The notes: a model not told the origin generated them from the letters alone. A stretch of 64,000 nucleotides of DNA from Microglena sp. YARC (GCA_022414725.1 CM039463.1:83024772-83088771); one strand, 5' to 3'. Counted from the first letter of the stretch, positions 1-15,261 are shown. A program made the numbers and translations.

Positions 1-2412
1 ACACGCCCCTGCAGCTCATAAGGGATTCCACCCACATCACCACCAGCCACCCACACGCCCCTGCAGCTCATAAGGGATTCCACCCAACCCACCCCACCAC
101 CAGCCACCCACACGCACCTGCAGCTCATAAGGGATTCCACCCACCCCACCACCAGCCACCCACACGCCCTATGCAGCTCATAAGGGATTCCACCCACCCA
201 CCCCACCACCAGCCACCCACACGCACCTGCAGCTCATAAGGGATTCCACCCACCCCACCACCAGCCACCCACACGCCCCTGCAGCTCATAAGGGATTCCA
301 CCCACCCCACCACCAGCCACCCACACGCCCCTGCAGCTCATAAGGGATTCCACCCACCCCACCACCAGCCACCCACACGCACCTGCAGCTCATAAGGGAT
401 TCCACCCACCCACACCACCAGCCACCCACACGCCCCTGCAAGCTCATAAGCGATTCCACCCACCCACCCACCCCCACCAGCCACCCCACACGCCCCTGCA
501 GCTCATAAGGGATTCCACCCACCCACCCCACCACCAGCCACCCACACGCCCCTTGCAGCTCATAAGGCATTCCACCCACCCACCCCACCACCAGCCACCC
601 ACACGCCCCTGCAGCTCATAAGGGATTCCACCCACCCCCACCACCAGCCACCCCACCACGCCACCTGCAGCTCATAAGGGATTCCACCCACCCACACACC
701 ACACGGCAGCCACCCACACGCCCCTGCAGCTCATAAGGGATTCCACCCACCCACCACCACCAGCCACCCACACGCACCTGCAGCTCATAAGGGATTCACC
801 CACCCACCCCACCACCAGCCACCGCCCGCAGCTCATAAGGGATTCCACCCACCCACCCCACGCCACCCACACGCACCTGCAGCTCATAAGGGATTCCACC
901 ACCCCACCCACCACCAGCCACCCACACGCACCTGCAGCTCATAAGGATTTCCACCCACCCCCACCACCAGCCACCCACACGCCCCTGCAGCTCATAAGGG
1001 ATTCCACCCACACCACCAGCCACCCACACGCCCCTGCAGCTCATAAGGGATTCCACCCACCCCACCACCAGCCTACCCACACGCCCCTGCAGCTCATAAG
1101 GGATTCCACCCGCCACCCACACCACCTGCAGCTCATAAGGATTCCACCCACCCACACACCAGCCACCCACACGCCCCTGCAGCTCATAAGGGATTCCACC
1201 CACCCACCCCACCACAGCCACCCACACCCTGCAGCTCATAAGGGATTCCACCCACCCCACCACACCAGCCACCCACACGCCCCTGCAGCTCATAAGGATT
1301 CCACCCACCCCACCACCAGCCACCCACACGCAGCCCTGCAGCTCATAAGGGATTCCACCCACCCCCACCACCACCAGCCACCCACACGCCCCATGCAGCT
1401 CATAAGGGATTCCACCCACGATCACCACCAGCCACCCACGCCCCTGCAGCTCATAAGGCATTCCACCCACCCCACCACCAGCCACCCACACGCCCTGCAG
1501 CTCATAGGGATTCCACCCACCCCACACCAGCCACCCACACGCCCCTGCAGCTCATAAGGATTCCACCCACCCCCACCACCAGCCACCCACACGCCCCTGC
1601 AGCTCATAAGGGATTCCACCCAAACCCACCCCACCACCAGCCACCCACACGCCCCTGCAGCTCATAAGGGATTCCACCCACCCCACCACCAGCCACCCAC
1701 ACGCCCCTGCAGCTCATAAGGGATTCCACCCACCCACCCCACCACCAGCCACCCACACGCCCCTGCAGCTCATAAGGGATTCCACCCACCCACCCCACCA
1801 CCAGCCACCCACACGCCCCTGCAGCTCATAAGGGATTCCACCCACCCACACCCACCACCAGCCACCCACACCACCAGCCCCCACACGCCCCTGCAGCTCA
1901 TGAAGGGATTCCACCCACCCCACCACCAGCCGCCACCCACACGCCCCTGCAGCTCATAAGGGATTCCACCCACACACCACCACCACCAGCCCACACGCCC
2001 CTGCAGCTCATAAGGGATTCCACCCCACCACCACCACCAGCCACCCACACGCCCCTGCAGCTTCATAAGGGATTCCACCCACCCACCCCAGCCAGCCACC
2101 CACACCAGCCCCCACACGCCCCTGCAGCTCATAAGGGATTCCACCCACCCCACCACCAGCCACCCACACGCCCCTGCAGCTCATAAGGGATTCCACCCCC
2201 CCACCCACCACCAGCCACCAGCCACCCACCCACACCCCCAGCCACCTGCAGCTCATAAGGGATTCCACCCACCCACCAGCCACCACCAGCCACCCACACG
2301 CACCCTGCAGCTCATAAGGGATTCCACCCACCCACCCCACCACCAGCCACCCACACAGCACCTGCAGCTCATAAGGGATTCCACCCCACCCCACCCACCA
2401 GCCACCCACACG
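1..2412. repeat. 52-56 bp tandem array seeded on exon 33 donor
   Basis: More than 40 units, each with the core CCTGCAGCTCATAAGGGATT and a C/A-rich spacer (CCACCCACC...). The CTGCAGCTCAT part is the reverse complement of the last bases of exon 33, and the preceding AC is its GT donor. Frequent 1-2 base indels between units. The array continues beyond the left edge. Confidence 0.95.
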
Positions 2413-2415
2413 CAC

Positions 2416-2550
2416 CTGCAGCTCATCAGGGTGGGAGGAGTAGCATGCCACCCTGCGCGAGGACATAGCTCCACGCACCACAACACTGGCTTGGCTTGTT
2501 TGACCAATCATGGCTCGCATGTCTACCTTTCTCAAGGAATGGGTGAAGAC
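2416..2550 (-). CDS. NPHP4: NPHP4 exon 33, last exon inside the window
   Basis: 135 nt, phase 0 to 0: [20 protein letters not shown] then [20 protein letters not shown] and PDELQ, GTGCGT donor. It equals animal [27 protein letters not shown]...FTSHPQELK. The remaining C-terminal Ig/MSP-like part lies outside the window. The DELQ-plus-donor segment is the unit of the array 1-2412. Confidence 0.95.
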
Positions 2551-5500
2551 CTGCATTTCATAATTATTTGATGTTTGATTATTTTTTATTGTTTTTAATG
2601 TATTTCTGATTGTTTTTAATTTATATTTGATTGTTTTGATTACGTTAACATTTTTCCTGGTAACTTATTTTACTGCCGAAGACGGCGAACTGTGATTGTG
2701 TTTTTACTGTTCCTTTACACCGCATACGGCCGCATACTATACAGTTTTTTACACTGCATAGTACCGTATACATTTGTTTACGTCGCATAGTATACAGTTG
2801 TTTACACCGCATAGTACCGTATACAATATTTCTAGACAGCATAGTACATAGCATTTTGCATGGCATTGTATACAGTATTTTTACACCGCATAGTATACAG
2901 TATTTTTGCATCACATTGTATACAGTTTATTTTTACACCGCATAGTATACAGTATTTTTGCATCGCATTGTATACAGTATTTTTGCACCGCATTGTATAC
3001 AGTATTTTTGCATCACATTGTATACAGTTGTTTTTACACCGCATTGTATACAGTATTTTTACATGGCATTGTATACAGTATTTTTGCACCGCATAGTATA
3101 TAGTATTTTTACATGGCATTGTATACAGTATTTTTGCACCGCACAGTATACAGTTTGTTTTTACATGGCATTGTATACAGTTTGTTTTTATATGGCATTG
3201 TATACAGTTTGTTTTTACATGGCATTGTATACAGTTTGTTTTTATATGGCATTGTATACAGTTTGTTTTTTACATGGCATTGTATACAGTTTGTTTTTAT
3301 ATGGCATTGTATACAGTTTGTTTTTACATGGCATTGTATACAGTTTGTTTTTATATGGCATTGTATACAGTTTGTTTTTACATGGCATTGTATACAGTTT
3401 GTTTTTATATGGCATTGTATACAGTTTGTTTTTATATGGCATTGTATGCAGTTTGTTTTTATATGGCATTGTATACAGTTTGTTTTTACATGGCATTGTA
3501 TACAGTTTGTTTTTATATGGCATTGTATACAGTTTGTTTTTATATGGCATTGCATACAGTTTGTTTTTACATGGCATTGTATACAGTTTGTTTTTACATG
3601 GCATTGTATACAGTTTGTTTTTATATGGCATTGTATACAGTTTGTTTTTACATGGCATTGTATACAGTTTGTTTTTATATGGCATTGTATACAGTTTGTT
3701 TTTTACATGGCATTGTATACAGTTTGTTTTTATATGGCATTGTATACAGTTTGTTTTTACATGGCATTGTATACAGTTTGTTTTTATATGGCATTGTATA
3801 CAGTTTGTTTTTTACATGGCATTGTATACAGTTTGTTTTTATATGGCATTGTATACAGTTTGTTTTTACATGGCATTGTATACAGTTTGTTTTTATATGG
3901 CATTGTATACAGTTTGTTTTTATATGGCATTGTATACAGTTTGTTTTTATATGGCATTGTATACAGTTTGTTTTTACATGGCATTGTATACAGTTTGTTT
4001 TTACATGGCATTGTATACAGTTTGTTTTTACATGGCATTGTATACAGTTTGTTTTTACATGGCATTGTATACAGTTTGTTTTTACATGGCATTGTATACA
4101 GTTTGTTTTTATATGGCATTGTATACAGTTTGTTTTTACATGGCATAGTATACAGTATTTTTGCACCGCATTGTATACAGGTTTTTTGCACCGCATCGTT
4201 CACAGTTGTTTTTACACCGCATAGTATACAGTTTTTTTTCTTGTTGCCCCTGACCTGCCAAACTTCCACCAGTCAAGCCAACAACACAGAGGCAATTTCA
4301 GTAGTGATGCCGAAAATCAGTTCATAATAATAAAACAAACCATCCCTTCCCGCCCCTCACCTGCCAAACTCCCACCGGTCCAGCCAACAAGCGATCCAAG
4401 TAGCGACAAAGGCCTAGACAGTTTGGTGCCAAGCCAACTGCCCTTGTTTTTCACCCATTCCTTACCCAGACATCCCTTCCCTTACCCAGTCATCCCATCA
4501 CATCCCTTCCCGGCCTCACCTGCCAAACTTCCACTGGTCGAGCCAACAAGCGATCCAGGTAGAGCAGGACGTAAAAGTGAGCAACTTCAGGGGCAGTACC
4601 GCACTTGTACTTCACGTACACCTCATCCCTCTCAGCTCCACCTGCGAGACCACTGGAGCCAGCTCCACTGATTACCTGTCAAATCGTACAGCGCGGTACA
4701 TTGTTAGGTGCACAGCCAAATCATTCAAGGTCATTCCATGCTTTCAAGCATGCATGCCTATGCCACTGTTTTTTTTCCAGGGTACGCATGACAGCTTCCA
4801 GCCAGCTCCATTAGCCCGCCACTTGGTCAAACCTACTGCTTTCAGCTGCATTGCAATGCCTGTCATGTCATGCCATGTCATGCCAGCTCTTAGACGCTTT
4901 AGTTAGCTTCAGGTTTGGCCCACGGATGGGTGAAAGGAGCTGCCTAGAAGCTGCATTGCAATGCCAGTCTTGTCAACTCTCAGACACTCTAGTTAACTCC
5001 AGGATTGGCATAAAGATGGGTGAGAGGAGCTGCCTAGAAGCTGCATTGCAATTTCTGTCATGTCAGATTCTTGCCTATTGTATATTTCAGAAATATTGGA
5101 TCGATTGATCAAATATTTCTGAAATGCAGGCTCTCGCCTCAGGGTGGGAGCAGTAGAGCAACAGGAAACATGGAATCATCATCATCATCATCATCATCAT
5201 CATATTTCTGAACTGCAGGCACTCGCCTCAGGGTGGGCTCAGTAGGGCACGAGGAAACATGGAATCATCATCATCGTATTTCTAAAGCGCCAACATTTTG
5301 AGCACACCACCAAAAACAACAACAGCAAGAGGGTAGGACCAACAGGGTACCAGTAAAAATGAAATCATCATCATATGTCTGAACTGCAGGCACTCACCTC
5401 AGGGTGGGAACAAGCAACTGCCAAACTGTTGAGAGCACCACCAAAAACAACAACAGCAGCAGCAGCACACTTATTTGCATCAAGAGAGCTCCTTCACGTG

Positions 5501-8500
5501 GATCAAGTAATGATACGAAGTTGAATATTTTGAACTGCAGGCACTCACCTCAGGGTGGGAGCAAGCCACCGCCAAACTCTCGAGCACACCACCAAAAACA
5601 ACAACAGCAGCAGCAACACACGTCTGCACATAACACTGCTGCACATCAAGAGAGCTGCTTCACGTGGATAAGGTAATCCATATAACACTCAGGTTGAAGT
5701 AATCCAATATTTCCGAACGGTATGCACCCACCTCAGGGTGGGAGCAAGCCACCGCCAAACTCTTGAGAGCCCCCCCTGGGAATGTTGTTTCCGCTCCAGG
5801 GAGGTTCTTCACTTTGATGGTCTGTCGCATCAGTGACTTTTCGGCTTGGTAGAAGCTGCATGTGATTGTTAGGGTGGGTGGGGGGGTGGGGGGATTTTAT
5901 TGTCAGGACCGGTCAGGTCATTTTTTTGTCAGGGTGGGGTGGGTGAGGCGGATGTGTGTGATCTTATTGCCCCGCTATTGTATTTAATTGACAGTTTTTT
6001 TTGTCAGGGCTGGTCAGGGTATTTTATTTTAGTTTCCGCTCCATGTAGGTTTTTCAACTTGATGGTCTGTCGCATAAGTGATTTTTCCCTTGGTAGAGGC
6101 TGCACGTGATTGTTGTAGAGTACTTTATTTTTTTGTCGCACTGGGGAATAAATTCATAAATAAATAGTACGCCTTATTATTATTACGAGGCGTGAGGTTG
6201 AGGGGACCAGCCTGTTTGCTTGCACTGGGGCCAACCACCAATACGGGGGGGGGGGGGGAGGGGGGGGGGGGGCATGTAGCACCTTTACTTATATCTTGGT
6301 GAGAGACCACCGACTCTTACCGGAAGGTTCGGTCGATAATCAGCGGTCTGGGCACCACCTGAAGCTCCAGCACCACGATGGGGTGGTCATGGCTGACTGA
6401 AACCATCTCAACACTGACCACATGACCTTAGTCCTCAAGATTCTGGACCAGCGTTCCGTCCCTGGACTTACCTGATCACCGCTTGTTCAGCTTACCAGGC
6501 CACACCAGGCCCCCCCCCCCCCCCCCCTCCTGACACTGACACTCACACACACACCCTGACACTCACACACACACAAACGTTTCTACATGCAGCACCTTCA
6601 CTAATGCCCTGGTGAGAGACCACCGACTCTTACCGGAAGGTTCTGTCGATAATCAGCGGTCTGGGCACCACCTGCAGCTCCAGCACCACGATGGGATGGT
6701 CATGGCTGACTGAAACCATCACAACACTAACCACGTGACCTTTGTCCTCAAGATTCTGGACCAGCGTTCCGTCCCTGGACTTGACCAACAACAAGCGCTG
6801 CATGGACAGGTGAGTGGGTCCATCGGGGGCCCGGACCACAGGGGGTTGGGCGTAGCCCTCAGGGGGCTCGAAGGACTGGAGCTTGAAGGGTAACGTGATG
6901 CGCTCATGGGCCTGTTGGGGTGGGGTGGGGTGGTGGTCACCAGCAAGTACAACCTGCTGCCTGTACACTACAAGTTGCAAGTACAACCTCTCAGCTGCGA
7001 GTACAACCTGTTGCCTGGCAGGACCTCCTGCTCAAGGTGGCCCACTGGTTGCGTGAGGGGTTGGTTGGGTGTGGTGTTGGTTGGGTGTGGTGTTGGTTGG
7101 GTGTGGTGTTGGTTGGGTGTTGTGTTGGTTGGGTGTTGTGTTGGTTGGGTGTTGTGTTGGTTGGGTGTGGTGTTGGTTGGGTGTGGTGTTGGTTGGGTGT
7201 GGTGTTGGTTGGGTGTGGTGTTGGTTGGGTGTGGTGTTGGTTGGGTGTGGTGTTGGTTGGGGTTGGGTTTCAGCACTCTAGAGACGGGGCTACCTTAATA
7301 CCACGCCCCACCAGGCCTTATCATTACAAGTTGCAAGTACAACCTCTCAGCTGCAGGTACAACCTTTCACCTGCAAGTACAACCTCTCAGCTGCAAATAC
7401 AACCTTCCACCTGCAAGTACAACCTGTTGCTGTACACTACAAGTTGCAAGTACAACCTATCACGTGCGAGTACAACCTGTTGCTGTACACTACAAGTTGC
7501 AAGTACAGCCTCTCACCTGCAAGTACAACCTGTTGCCAGCCACGACTTCCTGCTACAGGTGACCCACTGGTTGCGTGGGGGTTGGTCGGGTGTGGGGTTG
7601 GTTGGGGTTTGGTTTCAGCACTAGAGACGGGGCTCCTCAATACACGCCCCACCAGGCTTTATCATTACAAGTTGCAAGTACAACTCTCACCTGCAAGTAC
7701 AACCTGTTGCCAGCCATGACCTCCTGCTCCAGGTGACCCACTGGTTGCGTGGGGTGTCCAAAGAAGCGGGCGTTGGCTGCCCTCAAGGCACGGTACTCGT
7801 CCATGCGCGTGATCACACTCACTTCTCGGGGATCGCTGATGCGGATGTCAAATGTCTGGAGAGTGGTGGGTGTGGTGGTTGTGGAGGTTGTGGAGGTTGT
7901 GGTGGGTTTGGTGGTCGAGGTTGTGGAGGTTGTGGTGGTTTTGGTGGGTGTGGAGGTTGTGGTGATTGTGGGGTTGTGGAGGTGGTGGAGGTGGTGGAGG
8001 TGGTGATGGTTGTGGAGGTTTTGGTGGTTGTGGAGGTTTTGGAGGTTGTGGTGGTTGTGGTGGTTGTGGTGGTACAAGGTACGTGGGCATCAAGATGGGT
8101 TGGGTTGGGGTAGGCTGGGCACATCAAATGTCTGGAGAGTGGTGGTTGTTGTGGCACAGGGTACATGGGCATAGAGATAGGGTGGGATGGGGTGGTTTGG
8201 ACATGGCAAACGTCTGGGGAGTGGTGGGTGTGGTGGGTGTGGTGGTGGCACAGGGCACATGTGCATCGAGATGGGGTGGGATAGGCTGGGTTGGGCACGG
8301 CACATGTATGCAGAGGGATGAAGATACATGGTCATGAGTTGCTCTAGACTGGTCGAGATTGGGCCAATCAACTGGCTATACCTAGACTGGTCGAGATTGG
8401 GCCAATCAACTGGCTATACCTAGACTGGTCGAGATTGGGCCAATCAACTGGCTATACCTAGACTGGTCGAGATTGGGCCAATCAACTGGCTATACCTAGA

Positions 8501-11500
8501 CTGGTCGAGATTGGGCCAATCAACTGGCTATACCTAGACTGGTCGAGATTGGGCCAATCAACTGGCTATACCTAGACTGGTCGAGATTGGGCCAATCAAC
8601 TGGCTATACCTAGACTGGTCGAGATTGGGCCAATCAACTGGCTATACCTAGACTGGTCGAGATTGGGCCAATCAACTGGCTATACCTAGACTGGCCGAGA
8701 TTGGGCCAATCAACTGGCTATACCTAGACTGGTCGAGATTGGGCCAATCAACTGGCTATACCTAGACTGGTCGAGATTGGGCCAATCAACTGGCTATACC
8801 TAGACTGGTCGAGATTGGGCCAATCAACTGGCTATACCTAGACTGGTCGAGATTGCGCCAACCAACTGGCTATACCTAGACTGGTCGAGATTGGACCAAT
8901 CAACTGGCTATACCTAGACTGTAACATACATACATTTGAATAGACAGATACATACATTTGAAAAGGCAGATACATACATTTGAATAGGCAGATACATACA
9001 TTTGAATAGGCAGATACATATATTGGAATAGGCAGATACATATATTGGAATAGGCAGAACAAAACGAGTGATCACACTCTCTTTAAACGGGTTGCTGTGC
9101 ATATGCCAAACGTCTAGAGAGGGGCATTATTTACTTACTCACTTCCTGACTTCACCTCACCCACCAAGCCTCACCCCTGACCCCACCTTACCCACCAAGC
9201 CTCACCCCTGACCCCACCTTACCCACCAAGCCTTACACCACCAAACAAGCCCTAACTTCTGCACCCTTTCTGACTTCACCTCAACCACCAAGACTCACCT
9301 CTGACCCAACCTTACCCACCAAGCCTTACCTCTCGCCCATTAAGCCTCATCCCACCAAACCGCACCCCTTCCCCGACCTTCCCCACCATGCCTCACCCCA
9401 CCAAACCTAACCCCTCACCCCACCTTACCCACCAAGCCTCATCCAATCAAACCTCACCCCTCACCCCACCTTACCCAACATGCCTCACCCCTCACCCACC
9501 CTACACACCATGCCCCGCCCTACCAAACCTCACCCCACTTTACCCACCATGCCCCGCCCTACCAAACCTCACCCCTCACCCCACCTTGCCCACCATGCCT
9601 CACCCCACCAAACCTCACCCCTCACCCCACCTTACACACCATGCCCCGCCCTACCAAACCTCACCCCTCACCCCACCAAACCTCACCCCACCAAACCTCA
9701 CCCCACCTTAACCACCATGCCCCGCCCCACCAAACGTCACCCTCCCCCGACCTTCCCCACCATGCCTCACCCCACCAAACCTCACCCCTCACCCCACCTT
9801 ACCCACCATGCCTCACCCCACCTTACCCACCATTCCCCGCCCCACCAAACCTCACCCCTCACCCCACCTTACCCACCATGCCTCACCCCACCTTACCCAC
9901 CATGCCCCGCCCCACCAAACCTCACCCCTCACCCCACCTTACCCACCATGCCTCACCCCTCACCCCACCTTACACATCATGCCCCGCCCTACCAAACCTC
10001 ACCCCTCACCCCACCTTATACACCATGCCTCACCCCACCTTACCCACCATGCCTCACCACCATGCCTCACCCCACCAAACCTCACCCCTCATCCCACCTC
10101 ACCCCACCAAACCTCACCCTTCACCCCACCTTACCCACCATGCCTCACCCCACCTTACCCACCATGCCTCACCCCACCAACCCCCTCACCCCACCTTACC
10201 CACCATGCCTCACCTCACCCTTCACCCCACCTTACCCACCATGCTTCACCCCACCAACCCCCTCACCCCACCTTACCCACCATGCCTCACCTCACCCTTC
10301 ACCCCACCTTACCCACCATGCCCCACCCCACCAAACCTCACCCTTCACCCCACCAAACCTCACTCTTCACCCCACCTCACCCTCCATGCCTCACCCCACC
10401 TTACCCACCATGCCTCACCCCACTATACCCACCATGCCTCACCCTTCACCCCACCTTGCCCACAATGCCTCACCCCACCAAACCTCACCCCACCTTACCC
10501 ACCATGCCTCACCCTTCACCCCACCTTACCCACCATCCCTCACCCTTCACCCCACCTTACCCACCATGCCTCACCCCACCAAACAAGCCCTACCTTATGC
10601 ACCCTTACTGACCTCACCTCACCTACCAAGCCTTCACTCACACACCCTTACTAACCTTATCTCTCAAACCAAGCTTCACCCCACTCATTACCTCACCCTC
10701 ACCCCATCCCATGCTTGCGTACTCACCCCACCCCACACCCAAGCCCATCCCATGCTTGCGCACTCACCATATCCAGATCATAAGGGTTAATGAAATCATG
10801 CTCATACTATAGACAACCACTTCACCATAGCTCTGTCTGACATTTCCATAAGAGCCTTGACCCTCACCTCACCCCTCAACCCATCCCATGCCTGCGCACT
10901 TACCCCACCCCACCCCTAAACCCATCCCAGGCAATCACCCCTAAACCTATTCAATGCACTCACCATATCCTGAGCATAAGGGTTCACGAACTCATGCTCG
11001 TAGACAACCACCTCACCATAGCTTTGTCTGACATTTCCATAACGAGCCTTGACCCTCACCTCACCCATAAACCCATCCCAGGCTTGCGTAATCTCCTTAC
11101 CCCACCCCACCCCTTAACCCATCCCATGCACTCACCATATCCTGAGCATAAGGATTCACGAACTCATGCTCGTAGACGACCACCTCGCCATAGCTCGGCT
11201 TGATGATTCGTCGGATGACCATGTTCTTGCGCAACTGCACACATCATGAAAACAATCGAAAATTCATACACTTCAAGTGTAGGGGTGGGAGGGTGGGGTG
11301 GGGGGCTTCGAAAAACAAATCCTGGCAGTGTGGTGAGATATGGTGTGGCGTGTGTGCAATGGTGGGTAGTGGATGCATGGGCAGTGCCAGGGCAGAGTAG
11401 GGAGAACACACCTTGCGCTACTGCACACATCACGAAAACAATTGAAAATCCATAAGCCTTGTTCATACTATTATTGTTCTTAACTGCTTGAGTGTGTTGA

Positions 11501-11968
11501 ACTATTTTTGAAAAGTTTCGAATTTCGCAACTGCACACATCATGAAACAAAGAAGTAATGATAGCGCCTAGTAGTGCGTGGTATTAAGGGAGCCCTGTCT
11601 TACAGCGGTAGACAACAGGCTGCTACTTTACCTGGACAAAAGTACCATGGTGCAACTGCACAAATAATGAAAACAATTGACAATTCAACCCGCCTTGTTC
11701 ATGCTACTGGTACATTGTTCAAACTATATTGTTTTTAATTGTTTGAGTGTATTGAACTGTTTTTGAAGAGTTTTGAATTTCGCAACTGCACACATCATGA
11801 AAACAATTGAAAACTCGTACACATTGTTCATTCTATATTGTTTTGAATTGTTTAAAACTTTTTGAGTGTATTGAACTGTTTGTGAAGAGTTTTGAATTTC
11901 AAAGATGGGGCTCAGCCTTAGAGTTATGCACCCAAGTTCACACTGTCCATTCTCCATTCTGCTTTCCA

Positions 11969-12000
<32 letters not shown>

Positions 12001-15000
12001 CTACAAACACAAGCACCTACCTGATCCCCCGAGGGCTCACCTGCCCCCCCCCCCCCCCCCCCCCCTCCCCCCACGACCACCCACCACACACACAAACACT
12101 TGCCTGATCACCCGAGGTCTCACCTGTTCTTGGATGAAGTCATGTTTCAGTCTGCCCCTCACACTGTTCACATGATCCCCGCCTGATCACTCCAAGGGCA
12201 CACTTGCCTGTTCAGCTTACCAGCGCCCCCCACACCCACACCCACACAAACCATTGCCTGATGCCTGCCTGATCCCCCCGAGGGCTCACTTGCCCCCCCC
12301 CCCCCACACACACACACGAACACAAAGCCTGATCCCTGCCTGATCACCCTGAGACTCACCTGCTCCCCCCCCCCCACACACCACACCCTGACACACTTGC
12401 CTGATCACCCTGAGACTCACCTGCTCCCCCCCACACACCCACACCTACACACTTGCCTGATCACCCTGAGACTCACCTGCTCCCCCCACACACACACACA
12501 CCATACACACTACACACTTGCCTGATCACCCTGAGACTCACCTGCTCCCCCCCCACACACCCACACCTACACACTTGCCTGATCACCCTGAGACACCCTC
12601 ACCTGCTCCCCCCACACACCCACACCTACACACTTGCCTGATCACCCTGAGACTCACCTGCTCCCCCCCCCACACACCCACACCTACACACTTGCCTGAT
12701 CACCCTGAGACTCACCTGCTCCCCCCCACACACCCACACCTACACACTTGCCTGATCACCCTGAGACTCACCTGCTCCCCCCCCCCACACACCCACACCT
12801 ACACACTTGCCTGATCACCCTGAGACTCACCTGCTCCCCCCACACACCCACACCTACACACTTGCCTGATCACCCTGAGACTCACCTGCTCCCCCCCACA
12901 CACCCACACCTACACACTTGCCTGATCACCCTGAGACTCACCTGCTCCCCCCCACACACCCACACCTACACACTTGCCTGATCACCCTGAGACTCACCTG
13001 CTCCCCCCACACACCCACACCTACACACTTGCCTGATCACCCTGAGACTCACCTGCTCCCCCCCACACACCCACACCTACACACTTGCCTGATCACCCTG
13101 AGACTCACCTGCTCCCCCCCACACACCCACACCTACACACTTGCCTGATCACCCTGAGACTCACCTGCTCCCCCCCACACACACCACACACCTACACACT
13201 TGCCTGATCACCCTGAGACTCACCTGCTCCCCCCCACACACCCACACCTACACACTTGCCTGATCACCCTGAGACTCACCTGCTCCCCCCCACACACACC
13301 ACACCTACACACTTGCCTGATCACCCTGAGACTCACCTGCTCCCCCCCACACACCCACACCTACACACTTGCCTGATCACCCTGAGACTCACCTGCTCCC
13401 CCCCACACACCCACACCTACACACTTGCCTGATCACCCTGAGACTCACCTGCTCCCCCCCCACACACCCACACCTACACACTTGCCTGATCACCCTGAGA
13501 CTCACCTGCTCCCCCCCACACACCCACACCTACACACTTGCCTGATCACCCTGAGACTCACCTGCTCCCCCCCACACACCCACACCTACACACTTGCCTG
13601 ATCACCCTGAGACTCACCTGCTCCCCCCCACACACCCACACCTACACACTTGCCTGATCACCCTGAGACTCACCTGCTCCCCCCCACACACCCACACCTA
13701 CACACTTGCCTGATCACCCTGAGACTCACCTGCTCCCCCCCACACACCCACACCTACACACTTGCCTGATCACCCTGAGACTCACCTGCTCCCCCCCACA
13801 CACCCACACCTACACACTTGCCTGATCACCCTGAGACTCACCTGCTCCCCCCCACACACCCACACCTACACACTTGCCTGATCACCCTGAGACTCACCTG
13901 CTCCCCCCCACACACCCACACCTACACACTTGCCTGATCACCCTGAGACTCACCTGCTCCCCCCCACACACCCACACCTACACACTTGCCTGATCACCCT
14001 GAGACTCACCTGCTCCCCCCCACACACCCACACCTACACACTTGCCTGATCACCCTGAGACTCACCTGCTCCCCCCCACACACCCACACCTACACACTTG
14101 CCTGATCACCCTGAGACTCACCTGCTCCCCCCCCACACACCCACACTACACACTTGCCTGATCACCCTGAGACTCACCTGCTCCCCCCCACACACCCACA
14201 CCTACACACTTGCCTGATCACCCTGAGACTCACCTGCTCCCCCCCACACACCCACACCTACACACTTGCCTGATCACCCTGAGACTCACCTGCTCCCCCC
14301 CACACACCACACCTACACCACTTGCCTGATCACCCTGAGACTCACCTGCTCCCCCCCACACACCCACACCTACACACTTGCCTGATCACCCTGAGACTCA
14401 CCTGCTCCCCCCCACACACCCACACCTACACACTTGCCTGATCACCCTGAGACTCACCTGCTCCCCCCCACACACCCACACCTACACACTTGCCTACACA
14501 CTTGCCTGATCACCCTGAGACTCACCTGCTCCCCCCCACACACCCACACCTACACACTTGCCTGATCACCCTGAGACTCACCTGCTCCCCCCCACACACC
14601 CACACCTACACACTTGCCTGATCACCCTGAGACTCACCTGCTCCCCCCCACACACCACACCTACACACTTGCCTGATCACCCTGAGACTCACCTGCTCCC
14701 CCCCACACACCCACACCTACACACTTGCCTGATCACCCTGAGACTCACCTGCTCCCCCCCACACACCCACACCTACACACTTGCCTGATCACCCTGAGAC
14801 TCACCTGCTCCCCCACACACACCACACCTACACACTTGCCTGATCACCCTGAGACTCACCTGCTCCCCCCCACACACCCACACCTACACACTTGCCTGAT
14901 CACCCTGAGACTCACCTGCTCCCCCCCACACACCCACACCTACACACTTGCCTGATCACCTCGAGCTCTCACCTTGAGTTCTCGGATAAAGTCATGCTTC

Positions 15001-15261
15001 AGCCTACCCCTTCCACTGCTCACATGATCCCTGCCTGGTCATAGCCCCCCCCCCCCCCCCACACACACACACACACACATACACTTGCTAGATCTCCCTG
15101 AGGGCTCCCCCTCCCCCTCACACACACACTCGCCTGATCAGAGGTCTCACCTGTCCTCGGGATGAAGTCATGCTTTAGTCTGCCCCTCACACTGCTCACA
15201 TGACCCCCCCCCGATCATTCCAAGGCACACATGCCTGATCTACGCCTGTTCAGCTTACCAG

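Noticed and set aside
2958..4327. Overlapping ORFs of about 400 codons on the plus strand and several on the minus
   Set aside because: A 27-bp unit divisible by three without stops gives open frames in several registers; no domain, no codon bias.
8335..8932. CRISPR-like direct repeat array
   Set aside because: Head-to-tail 38-bp units with no spacers, in a eukaryotic intron.
9480..10790. Pro/His/Thr-rich 436-codon ORF
   Set aside because: Pure CCTCACC-type repeat, open in three overlapping frames; lies inside the intron between exons 28 and 29.
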